This document shows, one piece after another, positions 19,319 to 28,506 of a stretch of DNA of 64,000 bases. Below the pieces are notes generated by a model, which saw nothing but the letters and a program-made list of their open reading frames with translations, was not told the DNA's origin and ran no database searches. The stretch covers positions 20,681 to 84,680 of the forward strand of contig JAILKL010000076.1 of the NCBI GenBank assembly GCA_024693775.1, in the 5' to 3' direction. Positions within the stretch are counted from its first letter, which is position 1. Every line of letters starts with the position of its first letter. This stretch comes from Pseudobutyrivibrio sp. Lineage in GTDB: Bacteria; Bacillota; Clostridia; Lachnospirales; Lachnospiraceae. Made by a program: the position numbers and the translations under genes.

Positions 19319-20619
19319 TATAGTAACCTCCTATAATTCTCTATTATTTCTGGTAAATACATTTCATATTTTTTATATTTAATAGCTTGCTCAACTATCC
19401 TATAATTAATAAATACTTCATATCCCATTTCCCTTAGGTTACTCATTACCTGCCCCATTATAAACCTGTTTTCAATCATGATTGCTATGGGAATCTGCTT
19501 ATCATCTAATTCGTGTGGCTTTGTATATAAGATTCCATCAACAATCTCTTGCGATTCAAATTTTAAATCCCATATTTCTTCTATACGAATGCCAAACTTC
19601 ATTAACCATTCTTTATATTCTTTCCCTCTTTCTCCATATCCATATAATATTATTCTTTTTTGCTCAGCTATCATTTCCCAATAGTTTTTTGCACGTGGAT
19701 GAAGAGTCGTATATTCACTATAATATACATCTTCATTATTTATTACTTTGTATATCTCTTGTCGAATCATATCTAACTCATCTTTCTGAGTTGGATATGC
19801 TGCCATTAAATCTGTATAATCAAGTATTAAACAATTTAAATAATCCGAGAAAAACAAAGTATACATTTCTGTATCATTGTTTTTTAACCAAAAATTCATC
19901 GCATTATTTTTTGCAAAAAATCTATCTACACGCATCATTTTCGGTTTTTGATGAAGAAGACTATCCTCTCTTTGATAATAGAAATATAACGTATCATCGA
20001 TAATTGCTATATTTTTTTCTTTTGCAGCATATATTATTCTTGGAGTAAACCAAGAGTCCTCAGCAAATCTTATATTTCCAAAACGTATTTCTTTAAACAA
20101 AGATTTATGATAAATATTACACCATACTCCAAACGGAGTATGGCCATTATCTGATTTACTAAAGACCTCAAAAAAATATTCTTTCCAACTGTATAATCGC
20201 ACTTTTTCTTTTTCAAAGGATAATCTCTTCGTGATTTCCTCTGTATTGAATACTTTTTTATATCGACACTGCGCAGTTAAACAACCTGTACTTTCCACCG
20301 TTTTTAACAATATTTCTACGTATTGAGGATGAACATAATCATCGCTATCTACAAATACTATCCACTCTCCGTTGGCAGAGTCTATCCCTTTATCCCTTGC
20401 TAATCCCAAACATTTTTCTTCTAAGAACAATACTTTTATTCTTCTATCTTTATTTTGATAGAATTTACATATATTTAGACAATCATCATCTGATTCTTGA
20501 TAAATTAGCAATATTTCTAAATCTTTGTACGTTTGATTTATCACTGATTCCAAACAGCGTGCTAAATATTTTTCTACCTTGTAAACTGGAATTATTACAC
20601 TAACTAAAGGCACAATCAT
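19318..20619 (-). CDS. GT2 glycosyltransferase with C-terminal Rossmann-like module
   Basis: Residues 1-225 form a GT2 domain of the WcaA type: VSVIIPVYKVEKYLARCLES, VFVDSDDYVHPQYV, and a later RFAEDSWFTPRIIYA block. The last 112 residues (about 322-433) are the recurrent module: RIILYGYGERGKEYKEWL then IWDLKFESQE, ending in a helical tail AIKYKKYEMYLPEIIENYRR. That tail is closely mirrored in the adjacent gene, showing a tandem duplication. It overlaps the upstream gene by four bases (ATGA), and its own stop overlaps the next start, so translation is coupled. Sugar unknown. Confidence 0.84.
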   Translation of the reverse strand: MIVPLVSVIIPVYKVEKYLARCLESVINQTYKDLEILLIYQESDDDCLNICKFYQNKDRRIKVLFLEEKCLGLARDKGIDSANGEWIVFVDSDDYVHPQYVEILLKTVESTGCLTAQCRYKKVFNTEEITKRLSFEKEKVRLYSWKEYFFEVFSKSDNGHTPFGVWCNIYHKSLFKEIRFGNIRFAEDSWFTPRIIYAAKEKNIAIIDDTLYFYYQREDSLLHQKPKMMRVDRFFAKNNAMNFWLKNNDTEMYTLFFSDYLNCLILDYTDLMAAYPTQKDELDMIRQEIYKVINNEDVYYSEYTTLHPRAKNYWEMIAEQKRIILYGYGERGKEYKEWLMKFGIRIEEIWDLKFESQEIVDGILYTKPHELDDKQIPIAIMIENRFIMGQVMSNLREMGYEVFINYRIVEQAIKYKKYEMYLPEIIENYRRLL

Positions 20620-21887
20620 ATTCCTCTTAAATAATCTTCAACAATGAATGGTAAAAATCTTTCAAATTTTCCGTATTTTAGAGCTGTTTCAAGTTGAATG
20701 TATGATACTGTTTTACAGGTTGGACAATAGTTTCTTAAATCTTTTTCTACTTGTCTTGCTACCTTTTTATCTTGAACTGCAATAAGAAATGTGACATCTT
20801 CATCTTGCAACTTATGGGGTTGCACTATATCAAGCCCTAAGCTTCTGCCATTAATATCCCATACAGAGTAAATATCCACTTCTAATCGTTTCAACCATTT
20901 ATTGATATTTTGTCCGATATTTCCAAAACCATATTGAATTATTTTTGATGAATTACATAACAAATCCCATATTTCAGCTGCTCCAGGACGTAAGATAATC
21001 TCTCCATTACAATGTTTTTTAGCTTCAGGAAGCAGCTTTTCTATTATTATTTTTTGTTGAATCAATTTTTTTTCTGCCTGGTCATCATAAAAAACAATAT
21101 CCAAATAATCTAATAATAAACATGTATAATAATCATTAAAGAAAATATTATATAAGTCTATCTCCCCATTTTCTTTCCAATAATCCATAGTCTTTTGTTT
21201 AGCAAGGATTCTATCATATAATTTCCACCCCTTTGAATTATGTCTTAAACTATCTTCTCTTTGCCTATAACAATATAGTCTGGGTTTTTCTACCCATAAT
21301 ATTTTGTTTTCTTTTCCAGCATAAGTAACTCTCGGAGTAAACCAAGAATCTTCTGCAAATTTTATGTCACCAAATTCAGTTTTTTCTATAAGGTGTTTTG
21401 CATACAGATTTCCAGTGCACTTAAATGGTGATATTATCTCATCATCTTCAATGAATGCTTTAAAAAAATAATCATTTATCGTGTTTAAACTAACAGTCAC
21501 TTCCTCTTCTTTATCGTTTTCTTTATTTAGCGTATAAGTAAACGAAGATACTACTATATCTGTATCATATTCTTTTGCACATCCAACCAATATCTCTATG
21601 CAATTATTCGTTATCAAATCATCTGCATCTACAAATACAATCCAATCTCCTTTTGCAAATTTCACGCCACAGTCTCTGGCGCATCCTAATCCTTGTTTTA
21701 ATTCATCGACCAAAATTATATTGTTATTACTTTGGGCATAATAATCACAAATATCTCTACTTTTATCTGTCGAATTATTATTAACTAATATAATTTCTAT
21801 ATCGTTATATGTTTGTGTTAATAGCGATTCTATACAATCACCCACATATCGCTCTACATTATAAACAGGTACAATTATACTAACCAT
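20616..21887 (-). CDS. GT2 glycosyltransferase with C-terminal Rossmann-like module (tandem paralogue)
   Basis: Close relative of the neighbour at 19318-20619. Residues 1-220: MVSIIVPVYNVERYVGDCIE, VNNNSTDKS, VFVDADDLITNNC, then KFAEDSWFTPRVTYAGKE. The last 110 residues, from KIIQYGFGNIGQNINKWL with SVWDINGRSLG, are the recurrent module with the same ALKYGKFERFLPFIVEDYLRG tail type as its partner. It overlaps the upstream GT4 gene by eight bases. Retention of the fused module through duplication suggests the module matters for function. Substrate unknown. Confidence 0.84.
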   Translation of the reverse strand: MVSIIVPVYNVERYVGDCIESLLTQTYNDIEIILVNNNSTDKSRDICDYYAQSNNNIILVDELKQGLGCARDCGVKFAKGDWIVFVDADDLITNNCIEILVGCAKEYDTDIVVSSFTYTLNKENDKEEEVTVSLNTINDYFFKAFIEDDEIISPFKCTGNLYAKHLIEKTEFGDIKFAEDSWFTPRVTYAGKENKILWVEKPRLYCYRQREDSLRHNSKGWKLYDRILAKQKTMDYWKENGEIDLYNIFFNDYYTCLLLDYLDIVFYDDQAEKKLIQQKIIIEKLLPEAKKHCNGEIILRPGAAEIWDLLCNSSKIIQYGFGNIGQNINKWLKRLEVDIYSVWDINGRSLGLDIVQPHKLQDEDVTFLIAVQDKKVARQVEKDLRNYCPTCKTVSYIQLETALKYGKFERFLPFIVEDYLRGI

Positions 21888-23532
21888 CTACTCCACCTAT
21901 GTTATAAAGCACTTCTCTATATCCTTTTAAAAATTCTTTGTTATTAAACTTCTTCTCCACAACTTCTTTATTTTGTTTTTTCATTACCTCTAATCTATCG
22001 GCGCTCCACTTACCGTTTTCTAATAGCAACTCCAAATCAAGTGTCATTTTATTTTCATTAACCAAAATTCCATTGTTGTATGAACATAGTTCAACGTTCC
22101 CCCCTAGATTTGTTAATAACGGTACGCACTCATAAGACATTGCTTGTAAAATTGATAAGTCAAATACGCTTACTCTATGCATCATTATATAAAAATCAGC
22201 TCTTCTAAATAATTCAAAAATATTATCTTGATTGTCAAAGCGCTGCTTGTACCACACATAATCGCTCGGAACTAAATATTTATTTATGTTAGCTTCTACT
22301 TCATCATGCATTTCTCCATTTCCAACTAATATCCATTTAACTGAGCACCCAGTAATATTCTTAAAATCTTTTAAAATTTTCGGTATTCTTTCAACACCTT
22401 TGTTTTTGTATAAAAAAGTCGCTGATACAAATAGCACATCTTCTTTATTGATTTTATCCATCTCTATCACAAAATCTTTATCTGGATGTATTGTGTCCTT
22501 CTGCTCGTACCCATTATAAGCAATATGAAAATCCCTATCTTTTGCTGCAAGAAGCATTCCTTCACTAGCGGTTCTTAAGAATCCTTCTTTTGCCCCAACA
22601 GAAGGAAAAATCCAATTTTTAATGCATCTAAGTTGCTCTTCCTGCATTTGATTGTAGGAATCTACTAACTCAGGATTCTGTTTTCCCAATTCACTACTCA
22701 TTGCGCCTTGTACGTGATTTACAGCAATTACTCTTTTAAAATTTGGAAATGTATAAATAAATGCTTGTATCATATATGGATCTTGCAACAAAAATACATC
22801 GTTCTCATTCAAATCAAAAAGAACTTCCATTTTTTTTAGAAAATCACATGTTGAAAGTATAAACAAACATGTAGCAATCGCGTTTCCAGATATAACGTCG
22901 TTACAAACTATTGCATCTACAGCCATTCCGTTAAATATATTATTCTTTTGTTTATTATCTATTTTTAAATTATAATCATAGGGTATCTTTAATGTGCTAG
23001 GGCAAATTGTGAAAAAATTTTCTATTAATCCATATTGCTCATTTGCCAAATATAAATTCCTCAAGCAGGCACAAGGCCCTCCAGTTGCATCAAAATCCAC
23101 GGGAGCCGCCAAATTGAAGAATCTTATATGATTCGAATTATATTTTTGACTCGTGGTTTCTATTAATTGATTAATTGTATTATCCCATTTAGTCTCTAAT
23201 CTTATAGCGCTTTTAGCTAAAGAATATAATTGAAGAGGTTTTTTATATTCATAAAGAGAATATCCTCCTTGATATTGTGCCAATGCATATATTACCTGTT
23301 TGCATCCAAGACTAATCAACGAATCATATCCGCTTTCCAAATCATTCAATAATACTATTATTGGATTTTTATTTATTAGTTTTTTTTCAGGGGCACATAC
23401 CGGTACGCCAAAAACATATGATCCTTGCTTTTCTTCTGACATGTCAAAAATATATTCTACTGTAAATTGTTCTTTGATGATTGGAAGAAACCAAGAACAA
23501 TATGTCCCTGCTCCATAAACTGACCACTTCAT
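21880..23532 (-). CDS. GT4 glycosyltransferase with N-terminal Rossmann-like module
   Basis: A 550-residue protein, larger than usual for GT4. Residues 1-95 are the recurrent module: MKWSVYGAGTYCSWFLPII followed by YIFDMSEEKQGSYVFG. The remainder is GT-B like: residues about 140-330 form a diverged acceptor lobe, and VLFVSATFLYKNKGVERIPK near residue 372 plus FDLSILQAMSYECVPLLTNL near 470 mark the donor lobe. An 86-base gap separates it from the gene upstream, so a promoter could lie there, but none is convincing. The module position swap (N- rather than C-terminal) matches the other GT4 at 12265-13590. Sugar unknown. Confidence 0.82.
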   Translation of the reverse strand: MKWSVYGAGTYCSWFLPIIKEQFTVEYIFDMSEEKQGSYVFGVPVCAPEKKLINKNPIIVLLNDLESGYDSLISLGCKQVIYALAQYQGGYSLYEYKKPLQLYSLAKSAIRLETKWDNTINQLIETTSQKYNSNHIRFFNLAAPVDFDATGGPCACLRNLYLANEQYGLIENFFTICPSTLKIPYDYNLKIDNKQKNNIFNGMAVDAIVCNDVISGNAIATCLFILSTCDFLKKMEVLFDLNENDVFLLQDPYMIQAFIYTFPNFKRVIAVNHVQGAMSSELGKQNPELVDSYNQMQEEQLRCIKNWIFPSVGAKEGFLRTASEGMLLAAKDRDFHIAYNGYEQKDTIHPDKDFVIEMDKINKEDVLFVSATFLYKNKGVERIPKILKDFKNITGCSVKWILVGNGEMHDEVEANINKYLVPSDYVWYKQRFDNQDNIFELFRRADFYIMMHRVSVFDLSILQAMSYECVPLLTNLGGNVELCSYNNGILVNENKMTLDLELLLENGKWSADRLEVMKKQNKEVVEKKFNNKEFLKGYREVLYNIGGVDG

Positions 23533-23618
23533 GAGAATACCCCCTTTTTAATTTTTACCAATTATATAATCAAGTTTTAACGGCATTCATACTCTCGCTG
23601 TTTGTAAAATTAACTTAG

Positions 23619-24734
23619 TTATGCTTCTCTCTTATATACATTTATAGAATCCATTAAATATTTAATTTCCATTCTAGTGCAACTATCATTAGTTATTAAT
23701 ACTTTTTTTCTTCTAAGTAAATTAGTATCTAAATTTACACATTCGAGCTGACATGTGCTTCCATCAAAAGCAAAAATATTTTTGCCTATTCTTTCTAATT
23801 GAATATATTTATACTGTTCTTTTTTTTCCTCCTTTCTCAAAAATGATGATTTAAAAAATTTATTCTTCTCCATTTTTTTTGAGTCAATATCAAAGCATAA
23901 CGATTCATCTGCCATTCCTGGTAATAACCATATTTTATTATCAATTAAAATACTTAAATAAAAAGATATTCTCCAGTACTTAAATCCCTCCACATGATAA
24001 TCATATGTGGATATGATGCCCTCTGAATCGTAATTGATTATTTTTCCATTTTCATTTTGTGGAAATAACCAAATATTATCGCCATCATTTTCCATGATCC
24101 GATTTTGATTTTCAGAGTCATTCAATTTATATACAACGCTAATGTTGTGTGTTCGAGTGTCAAATGACATTAATGCCGCTTCAACACGAGAATAAAAAAT
24201 AACATTATCTTTTTTTATGATACCTTTTGTTGAAAACGCCAATAGATTATTACTCTTTATTCTTATTAAATTTGGCATTTTATCATACAAATAAATCAGT
24301 GTATTGGTCTCTAAATTCACACAAACAATACAAGGATATGTTTCAGGAAATAAAAATAATTTTCCGTCTTTTATAACTGAAAATGAAAATTTAGCATCTT
24401 CACTGTAAGGATATTTAATCAAATCTTGGCTTGGTTCTTTTATTTCAATTGAATCCCAAGTTTTATTTTCAATATTGTATATATCTAATGTATTTCCTTT
24501 TCTTGGTATGCAATATACTTTTCCTTCGTTATAAATGAGTTGAGAAAATCTCATAAAACTCGTATCTTTTCTTGGATAATAACTGTCAAAATCCAACGCC
24601 AAGTTTTCCTCATCAAGCCAAAACATACCTGATAAATCAATCTTTCTACTAAAGCATAATGCTCTATTATTAACATTAACTATATTTTCAATTACCCATG
24701 GATCTTGTAAGTTCATATCAAGAGATTGTGACAT
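23619..24734 (-). CDS. beta-propeller-like protein of unknown function
   Basis: I cannot name this family. The 371 residues are dominated by short beta strands with recurring units in which a W/F/Y-rich strand alternates with D-N-K/G-K turns (for example EGKVYCIPRKGNTLDIYNIE, DGKLFLFPETYPCIVCVN, DNKIWLLPGMADESLCFD). Roughly six such blades are suggested, as in Kelch-like or other propellers. There is no signal peptide, so it is probably cytoplasmic. Its place between a GT4 gene and a NodB-like gene in the same transcript suggests a role in the glycan pathway, perhaps as a scaffold or sensor. Function inferred only from context. Confidence 0.6.
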   Translation of the reverse strand: MSQSLDMNLQDPWVIENIVNVNNRALCFSRKIDLSGMFWLDEENLALDFDSYYPRKDTSFMRFSQLIYNEGKVYCIPRKGNTLDIYNIENKTWDSIEIKEPSQDLIKYPYSEDAKFSFSVIKDGKLFLFPETYPCIVCVNLETNTLIYLYDKMPNLIRIKSNNLLAFSTKGIIKKDNVIFYSRVEAALMSFDTRTHNISVVYKLNDSENQNRIMENDGDNIWLFPQNENGKIINYDSEGIISTYDYHVEGFKYWRISFYLSILIDNKIWLLPGMADESLCFDIDSKKMEKNKFFKSSFLRKEEKKEQYKYIQLERIGKNIFAFDGSTCQLECVNLDTNLLRRKKVLITNDSCTRMEIKYLMDSINVYKREA

Positions 24735-24761
24735 ATATCTTTTCCTCCACGTAGTCTATTT

Positions 24762-25430
24762 TTATAAGAAAGAAAAACCCGCCTTTTTATAGATTTCTAG
24801 CAAACATTCAATCTTATCTTTCTGCTCATCAAAACACCATTCATGCGTGAAAACTGACACATATTCTTTATCTACAAAACAATGTTCTTCATCTATATGG
24901 TCCATTTTTTCCACCCAACATCTAGTTCTTCTATGTATAAGTCCACAATCTAAAAACAAATCATTTTTGTCATATTTCAAGCAATCGTCATCCGGATAAA
25001 ATATAGTTTTTATACCTTCGTCATAAAGAAATGCTTTTTGTTCAGCACTACAAAACCATGAATGTAATCTTAATGTATCCGTTTCGCCCATATTCATCTT
25101 TTTTATGGTCGATTGAACTAGTTCGTACCCAGCTTTGTATCCACTATCTTCTCTGAAAGATAGTTTGCTTTTTGAATGAAATCCAAACCTAAGCCAATCT
25201 TTATTATCTGCAAAGTCACTCTTATATTTTTCAGGAATCTCAGATATCAAATAATCTTCCGAACAAGCTATTAAATACAAAGTAACTTTTAGCCCATATT
25301 TTTTATGCCATTGCAATAGCTGTCCATATAAATTTAAATCAAAAATAGAATTCGGCTTATTATTAGAAATATATCTAAAAGAACGCCAAACATCATCAAT
25401 AGAAAAATGTATAAAATTATCTGTCGTCAT
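24762..25430 (-). CDS. NodB-like/polysaccharide deacetylase-fold protein
   Basis: About 222 residues. The start FIHFSIDDVWRS resembles the FDD motif that opens NodB-homology (CE4) domains, where the second Asp binds metal; RFGFHSKSKLSF is near the place of the H-x(3)-[ST] metal motif; TLRLHSWFCS and SVFTHEWCF supply later histidines. These suggest a de-N-acetylase or related sugar hydrolase, but the motifs deviate, so activity is uncertain. No signal peptide is visible, so it would act inside the cell. The chosen ATG at 25430 overlaps the upstream stop as ATGA; an alternative ATG at 25442 lacks a ribosome binding site. Confidence 0.6.
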   Translation of the reverse strand: MTTDNFIHFSIDDVWRSFRYISNNKPNSIFDLNLYGQLLQWHKKYGLKVTLYLIACSEDYLISEIPEKYKSDFADNKDWLRFGFHSKSKLSFREDSGYKAGYELVQSTIKKMNMGETDTLRLHSWFCSAEQKAFLYDEGIKTIFYPDDDCLKYDKNDLFLDCGLIHRRTRCWVEKMDHIDEEHCFVDKEYVSVFTHEWCFDEQKDKIECLLEIYKKAGFSFL

Positions 25431-26632
25431 TCTACAAACCATTCTGTTACATCACAATTTGATGGAACCCACTTCCCCAAACTTTTCCTTTCCCTTATAG
25501 AACAATAGTCACATATATCTAATCTCTGTTGCATCCATTCATACAAGAATTCAGGATCATTTATTTCATATAAATCTAGCGATATATTTTTAGTAGATTG
25601 TTCAAACTCCTCTGTAAAATAGCCTTTGAAATTATCTTCAAGAAGTTTTACTCTTCTCATAGAAAAACAACATGCGAGCTTTCCATCTCTCATTGTTAAA
25701 CATTGATGGCCATCTTTATGAAATCGGCAAAACAACCAATCATATTTTTTTTGTTTTTTAAATGTATATGGAATCTTCCATGAATTTTTATCTTCATCTA
25801 AAGCATCGCCAATTATCTGTAAGTTTATCTGTGACTCAGACAATTTATCTATCTTTTCAACAGTTGCTTCAATATCCTTGTATTTTACTGGATAAAGAGT
25901 CCAATTAAGCGTAATGTTACACTTGCCTAGTCTTCTCCAAACATCATCCTGTTGTGTATTAAACAGTACTCCATTTGTTGAACAACTAAAAAATACTCTT
26001 GGAAAAAGATCTCTTGCATACTCTACAAACTCAACAAATTTGGGATGAAGGAACACATCTCCTCCAGTAAAATTTATGTGTTGTATGTTATCGCCGCAAA
26101 GATTTTTCAATTTCATTAAATCTTTTTTGTAATCATCAAAATTATACATTCCACTTTTTGAAAGAGGTGCAGCAACTGTACACCCATAACATTTTATTCC
26201 AGCACAAAAATCACATACTGGTACTATTATTGTGATATTCTCAACATCTCCACACCTATCTAAAACATTTTGTTTCCATACTTTATTTAGATATATTAAA
26301 TCATCCTCTAAAAATAATAACTTGGGTAGAATTTCAGAATAATAACAACTATCTATAGTTAAAAATAACTTTGTCTTACCTTTTTTATATCTTTCCTTAA
26401 ACTCTTTTAAGGTTATAGTATTATTCTCAGTTGAGTTTCGATGTATATCATCAGATACCACATGTCCATTTATTTTAACATCACATATCTGCAAATATTT
26501 ATCAAAAGCTCTTGCAATCTTACCATTCCCAAAAAGCCAAATTTCTTCCGCATTTGGAATAACTTCTTCAAAAAGCATATCTAGTTTTTCAAAATCTTTT
26601 TCCCCAATTTCATTCATATTCATGTAACTCAT
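25427..26632 (-). CDS. radical SAM protein with N-terminal Rossmann-like module
   Basis: Residues about 25-120 are the recurrent module (EIWLFGNGKIARAFDKYL). A radical SAM barrel follows from about 130: the cysteine cluster reads CDFCAGIKCYGC, that is C-x(4)-C-x(2)-C counting from the second cysteine, a departure from the usual C-x(3)-C-x(2)-C. It is followed by NFTGGDVFLHP (the GGE-like SAM motif) and FSCSTNGVLF. C-terminal cysteines (CRFHKDGHQC, ACCFSM, CDYCSIRERK) could bind an auxiliary cluster. AGGGG precedes the ATG. The gene is separated from the upstream methyltransferase by 141 bases. Reaction unknown. Confidence 0.78.
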   Translation of the reverse strand: MSYMNMNEIGEKDFEKLDMLFEEVIPNAEEIWLFGNGKIARAFDKYLQICDVKINGHVVSDDIHRNSTENNTITLKEFKERYKKGKTKLFLTIDSCYYSEILPKLLFLEDDLIYLNKVWKQNVLDRCGDVENITIIVPVCDFCAGIKCYGCTVAAPLSKSGMYNFDDYKKDLMKLKNLCGDNIQHINFTGGDVFLHPKFVEFVEYARDLFPRVFFSCSTNGVLFNTQQDDVWRRLGKCNITLNWTLYPVKYKDIEATVEKIDKLSESQINLQIIGDALDEDKNSWKIPYTFKKQKKYDWLFCRFHKDGHQCLTMRDGKLACCFSMRRVKLLEDNFKGYFTEEFEQSTKNISLDLYEINDPEFLYEWMQQRLDICDYCSIRERKSLGKWVPSNCDVTEWFVE

Positions 26633-26773
26633 ATTGCCCCTCTATTCCATTAATTCACTTAAACAATAAAATAACCATTGATGGTATAGCAATCATACTG
26701 TTTTAATCTATTACCCTTTTAATTACTTATGTTTTTTACATTTTTTCGTATAATATACCTTAATTACATAACC

Positions 26774-27709
26774 TCAAGGTTTTCTCACAAGAGTAATACA
26801 ATCCATATTAGAAGCGCTCCAATCTATTACTACTTGATCTACGATTTCAAATCCATTTCGATATGCTAAATGGGCAAATATTTTTTTGCTCATAAAGCTC
26901 CTCCCACCTGGATTAGTTGTTCCTCCAAACCAATTTCTGTAATCAGAGTCATCATTTGAATGGTGAAACAGTGCATACCCCCCTTTTTTTAGTATTCTGT
27001 AAGTCTCACTAAGATAAGAATTAATATCTATTAATTCAAAATGAACCATTGCGTCATAGGTAAATAAGGAAGTGTACGCAGAGCTACCTAAATCTGATAA
27101 ATCCTTCCCATTATTACAATAATATGAAATATTATCTTTTCCGTTAAATCTTTCTTTACAGAAATTTAAATTTTGCTCAAGGATATCAACTAACATTATC
27201 TGCTTAGCTTTATCATAATAATAGGGTACATGCCTTCCTCTCCCGCACGCCAACTCTACAACCGATGTAAGATCCAATTTGCAAAAGAGTTTATAAAAGA
27301 CTGAATTTGAATTCCAAAATACATTCAGATTCTTTTCATATTCCGATTTTTCAAAATAACTATCCATTTCATGTACATGATAATATGCACAATAATCTCT
27401 ATAGATATCATTTCGGTTCATCCCTTTAGTTTCACTAAGCCATGAAAAAATATCATCGTAGTATTTTTCATTATTTTTTTCTAACACATTACTTATTTCA
27501 TCATGATTTTGTGTCCCCTTTTGAACTCCTATAACAAAATAATCATTAAGCTTTCTTGCTTCCTTATAATCGACTACTCTCTTGCCCAAAAAATTCTTTA
27601 AATCTTTTGCTCTTATATCACAGAATAAATTAACTTCACTATCAAATCCTAAATAACTTATAAATGCAAAATTTTCTTTAGCAATTTTACCTGCTCCATA
27701 AATAATCAT
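26774..27709 (-). CDS. SAM-dependent class I methyltransferase with N-terminal Rossmann-like module
   Basis: Residues 1-95 form the recurrent module: MIIYGAGKIAKENFAFI, FCDIRAKDLKNFLG. Residues about 140-311 are a class I methyltransferase: SVVELACGRGRHVPYYYDKA is the SAM-binding glycine loop, LVDILEQNLNFCKERF the acidic strand-2 end, and GGYALFHHSNDDS a later core motif. It probably methylates a sugar or lipid-linked intermediate, inferred from the locus. It is the first intact gene of the AT-rich polysaccharide block when read in the direction of transcription. The domain assignment is firm, the substrate is not. Confidence 0.8.
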   Translation of the reverse strand: MIIYGAGKIAKENFAFISYLGFDSEVNLFCDIRAKDLKNFLGKRVVDYKEARKLNDYFVIGVQKGTQNHDEISNVLEKNNEKYYDDIFSWLSETKGMNRNDIYRDYCAYYHVHEMDSYFEKSEYEKNLNVFWNSNSVFYKLFCKLDLTSVVELACGRGRHVPYYYDKAKQIMLVDILEQNLNFCKERFNGKDNISYYCNNGKDLSDLGSSAYTSLFTYDAMVHFELIDINSYLSETYRILKKGGYALFHHSNDDSDYRNWFGGTTNPGGRSFMSKKIFAHLAYRNGFEIVDQVVIDWSASNMDCITLVRKP

Positions 27710-27761
27710 ACTTTTGCCATTTTTCGATTATTAAATAATCCGATAATCGCTTCCCTTTCTC

Positions 27762-28140
27762 CTATATTTCTCTACAAAACATATCACATAAAAAACGTGT
27801 TTCACGCAAATGGTTAAACAACCACTTGATATATTTGTGCTGTTTGTGATTAAAGCGAGACTTTATCCAAACCATAATTTCTTGCAGAAGAAAGACCACC
27901 GTTCTTTTTTTCATATAAATGAAAAAACGGGTTTTCATTCGCATACTCTCTAAGTATCTTTAATGAACCATCTGTAGAACCATCATCAACCAAGATGACT
28001 TCATAATCATTTGCATCTTGACTTACAATGCTGTCTAAACACTCTTTCAGCCATTTTTCAACATTGTATACAGGCACAATGATAGATGTCATAGGTTTTT
28101 CAAATTGTTCGTTCTGATAATCCTTTCCCATAATTCGCAT
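27762..28140 (-). pseudogene. GT2 glycosyltransferase remnant with internal deletion
   Basis: From the ATG at 28140 the frame encodes a clear GT2 N terminus (TSIIVPVYNVEKWLKECLDS, VDDGSTDGS, then GGLSSARNYGLD) but stops after 96 residues at 27850, before the metal site. A second frame, 27944-27762, ends in a basic helical segment (KYIKWLFNHLRETRFLCDMF) like the C terminus of such transferases. A deletion and frameshift that removed the middle of the gene explains both. It sits at the upstream edge of the polysaccharide block, next to other broken genes. A short functional product is unlikely. Confidence 0.65.
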
Positions 28141-28240
28141 CTATTTGTTTGGATCTTTAATCTTTCTGATTTTCGATCTTCCCCCCTCTACATAGCTTTG
28201 CAAAACTTTTTTGACGCTCCATAATGCAACCGTTTCAATT

Positions 28241-28273
28241 AAAAACGCTCCACACCTTTCACGATGTGAAGCG
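28241..28273 (-). terminator. rho-independent terminator
   Basis: Read on the minus strand, CGCTTCACA pairs with TGTGGAGCG (nine pairs, one a wobble) across a ten-base loop and is followed by five T residues. It would end transcripts entering from the small gene at 28507-28737. Confidence 0.65.
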
Positions 28274-28465
28274 CATTGCTTACAATATTACCTTAAAACT
28301 CCCCATCGGCCATTTTATTCAAGTAATCTCCCATAACTCCCAGCTCATAGAATGGTTATAATTCCACGAGTAATTAGTATATGGTTATTATAGTTAAATG
28401 ACCGCTTATTATCAATACAATTGGCATTTGTACACGGAATTGTCACACTTTTCCGTTTGTAAACA

Positions 28466-28497
28466 AATGGCTTCGCAGCATCAGCCGCGAAGCCATT
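28466..28497. terminator. hairpin, probable terminator (possibly bidirectional)
   Basis: AATGGCTTCGC and GCGAAGCCATT form an eleven-pair stem with a ten-base loop just after the stop codon of the small gene at 28507. T-rich tracts lie on both sides (TTTGTTT on the minus strand, TTTTCATCTTTCT on the plus strand). Confidence 0.6.
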
Positions 28498-28506
28498 TTC
28501 ATCTTT

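Noticed and set aside
19482-20003. 173-residue plus-strand frame opposite a GT2 gene
   Set aside because: Antisense shadow of a well-supported gene; sequence is low-complexity hydrophobic/His-rich with no domain.
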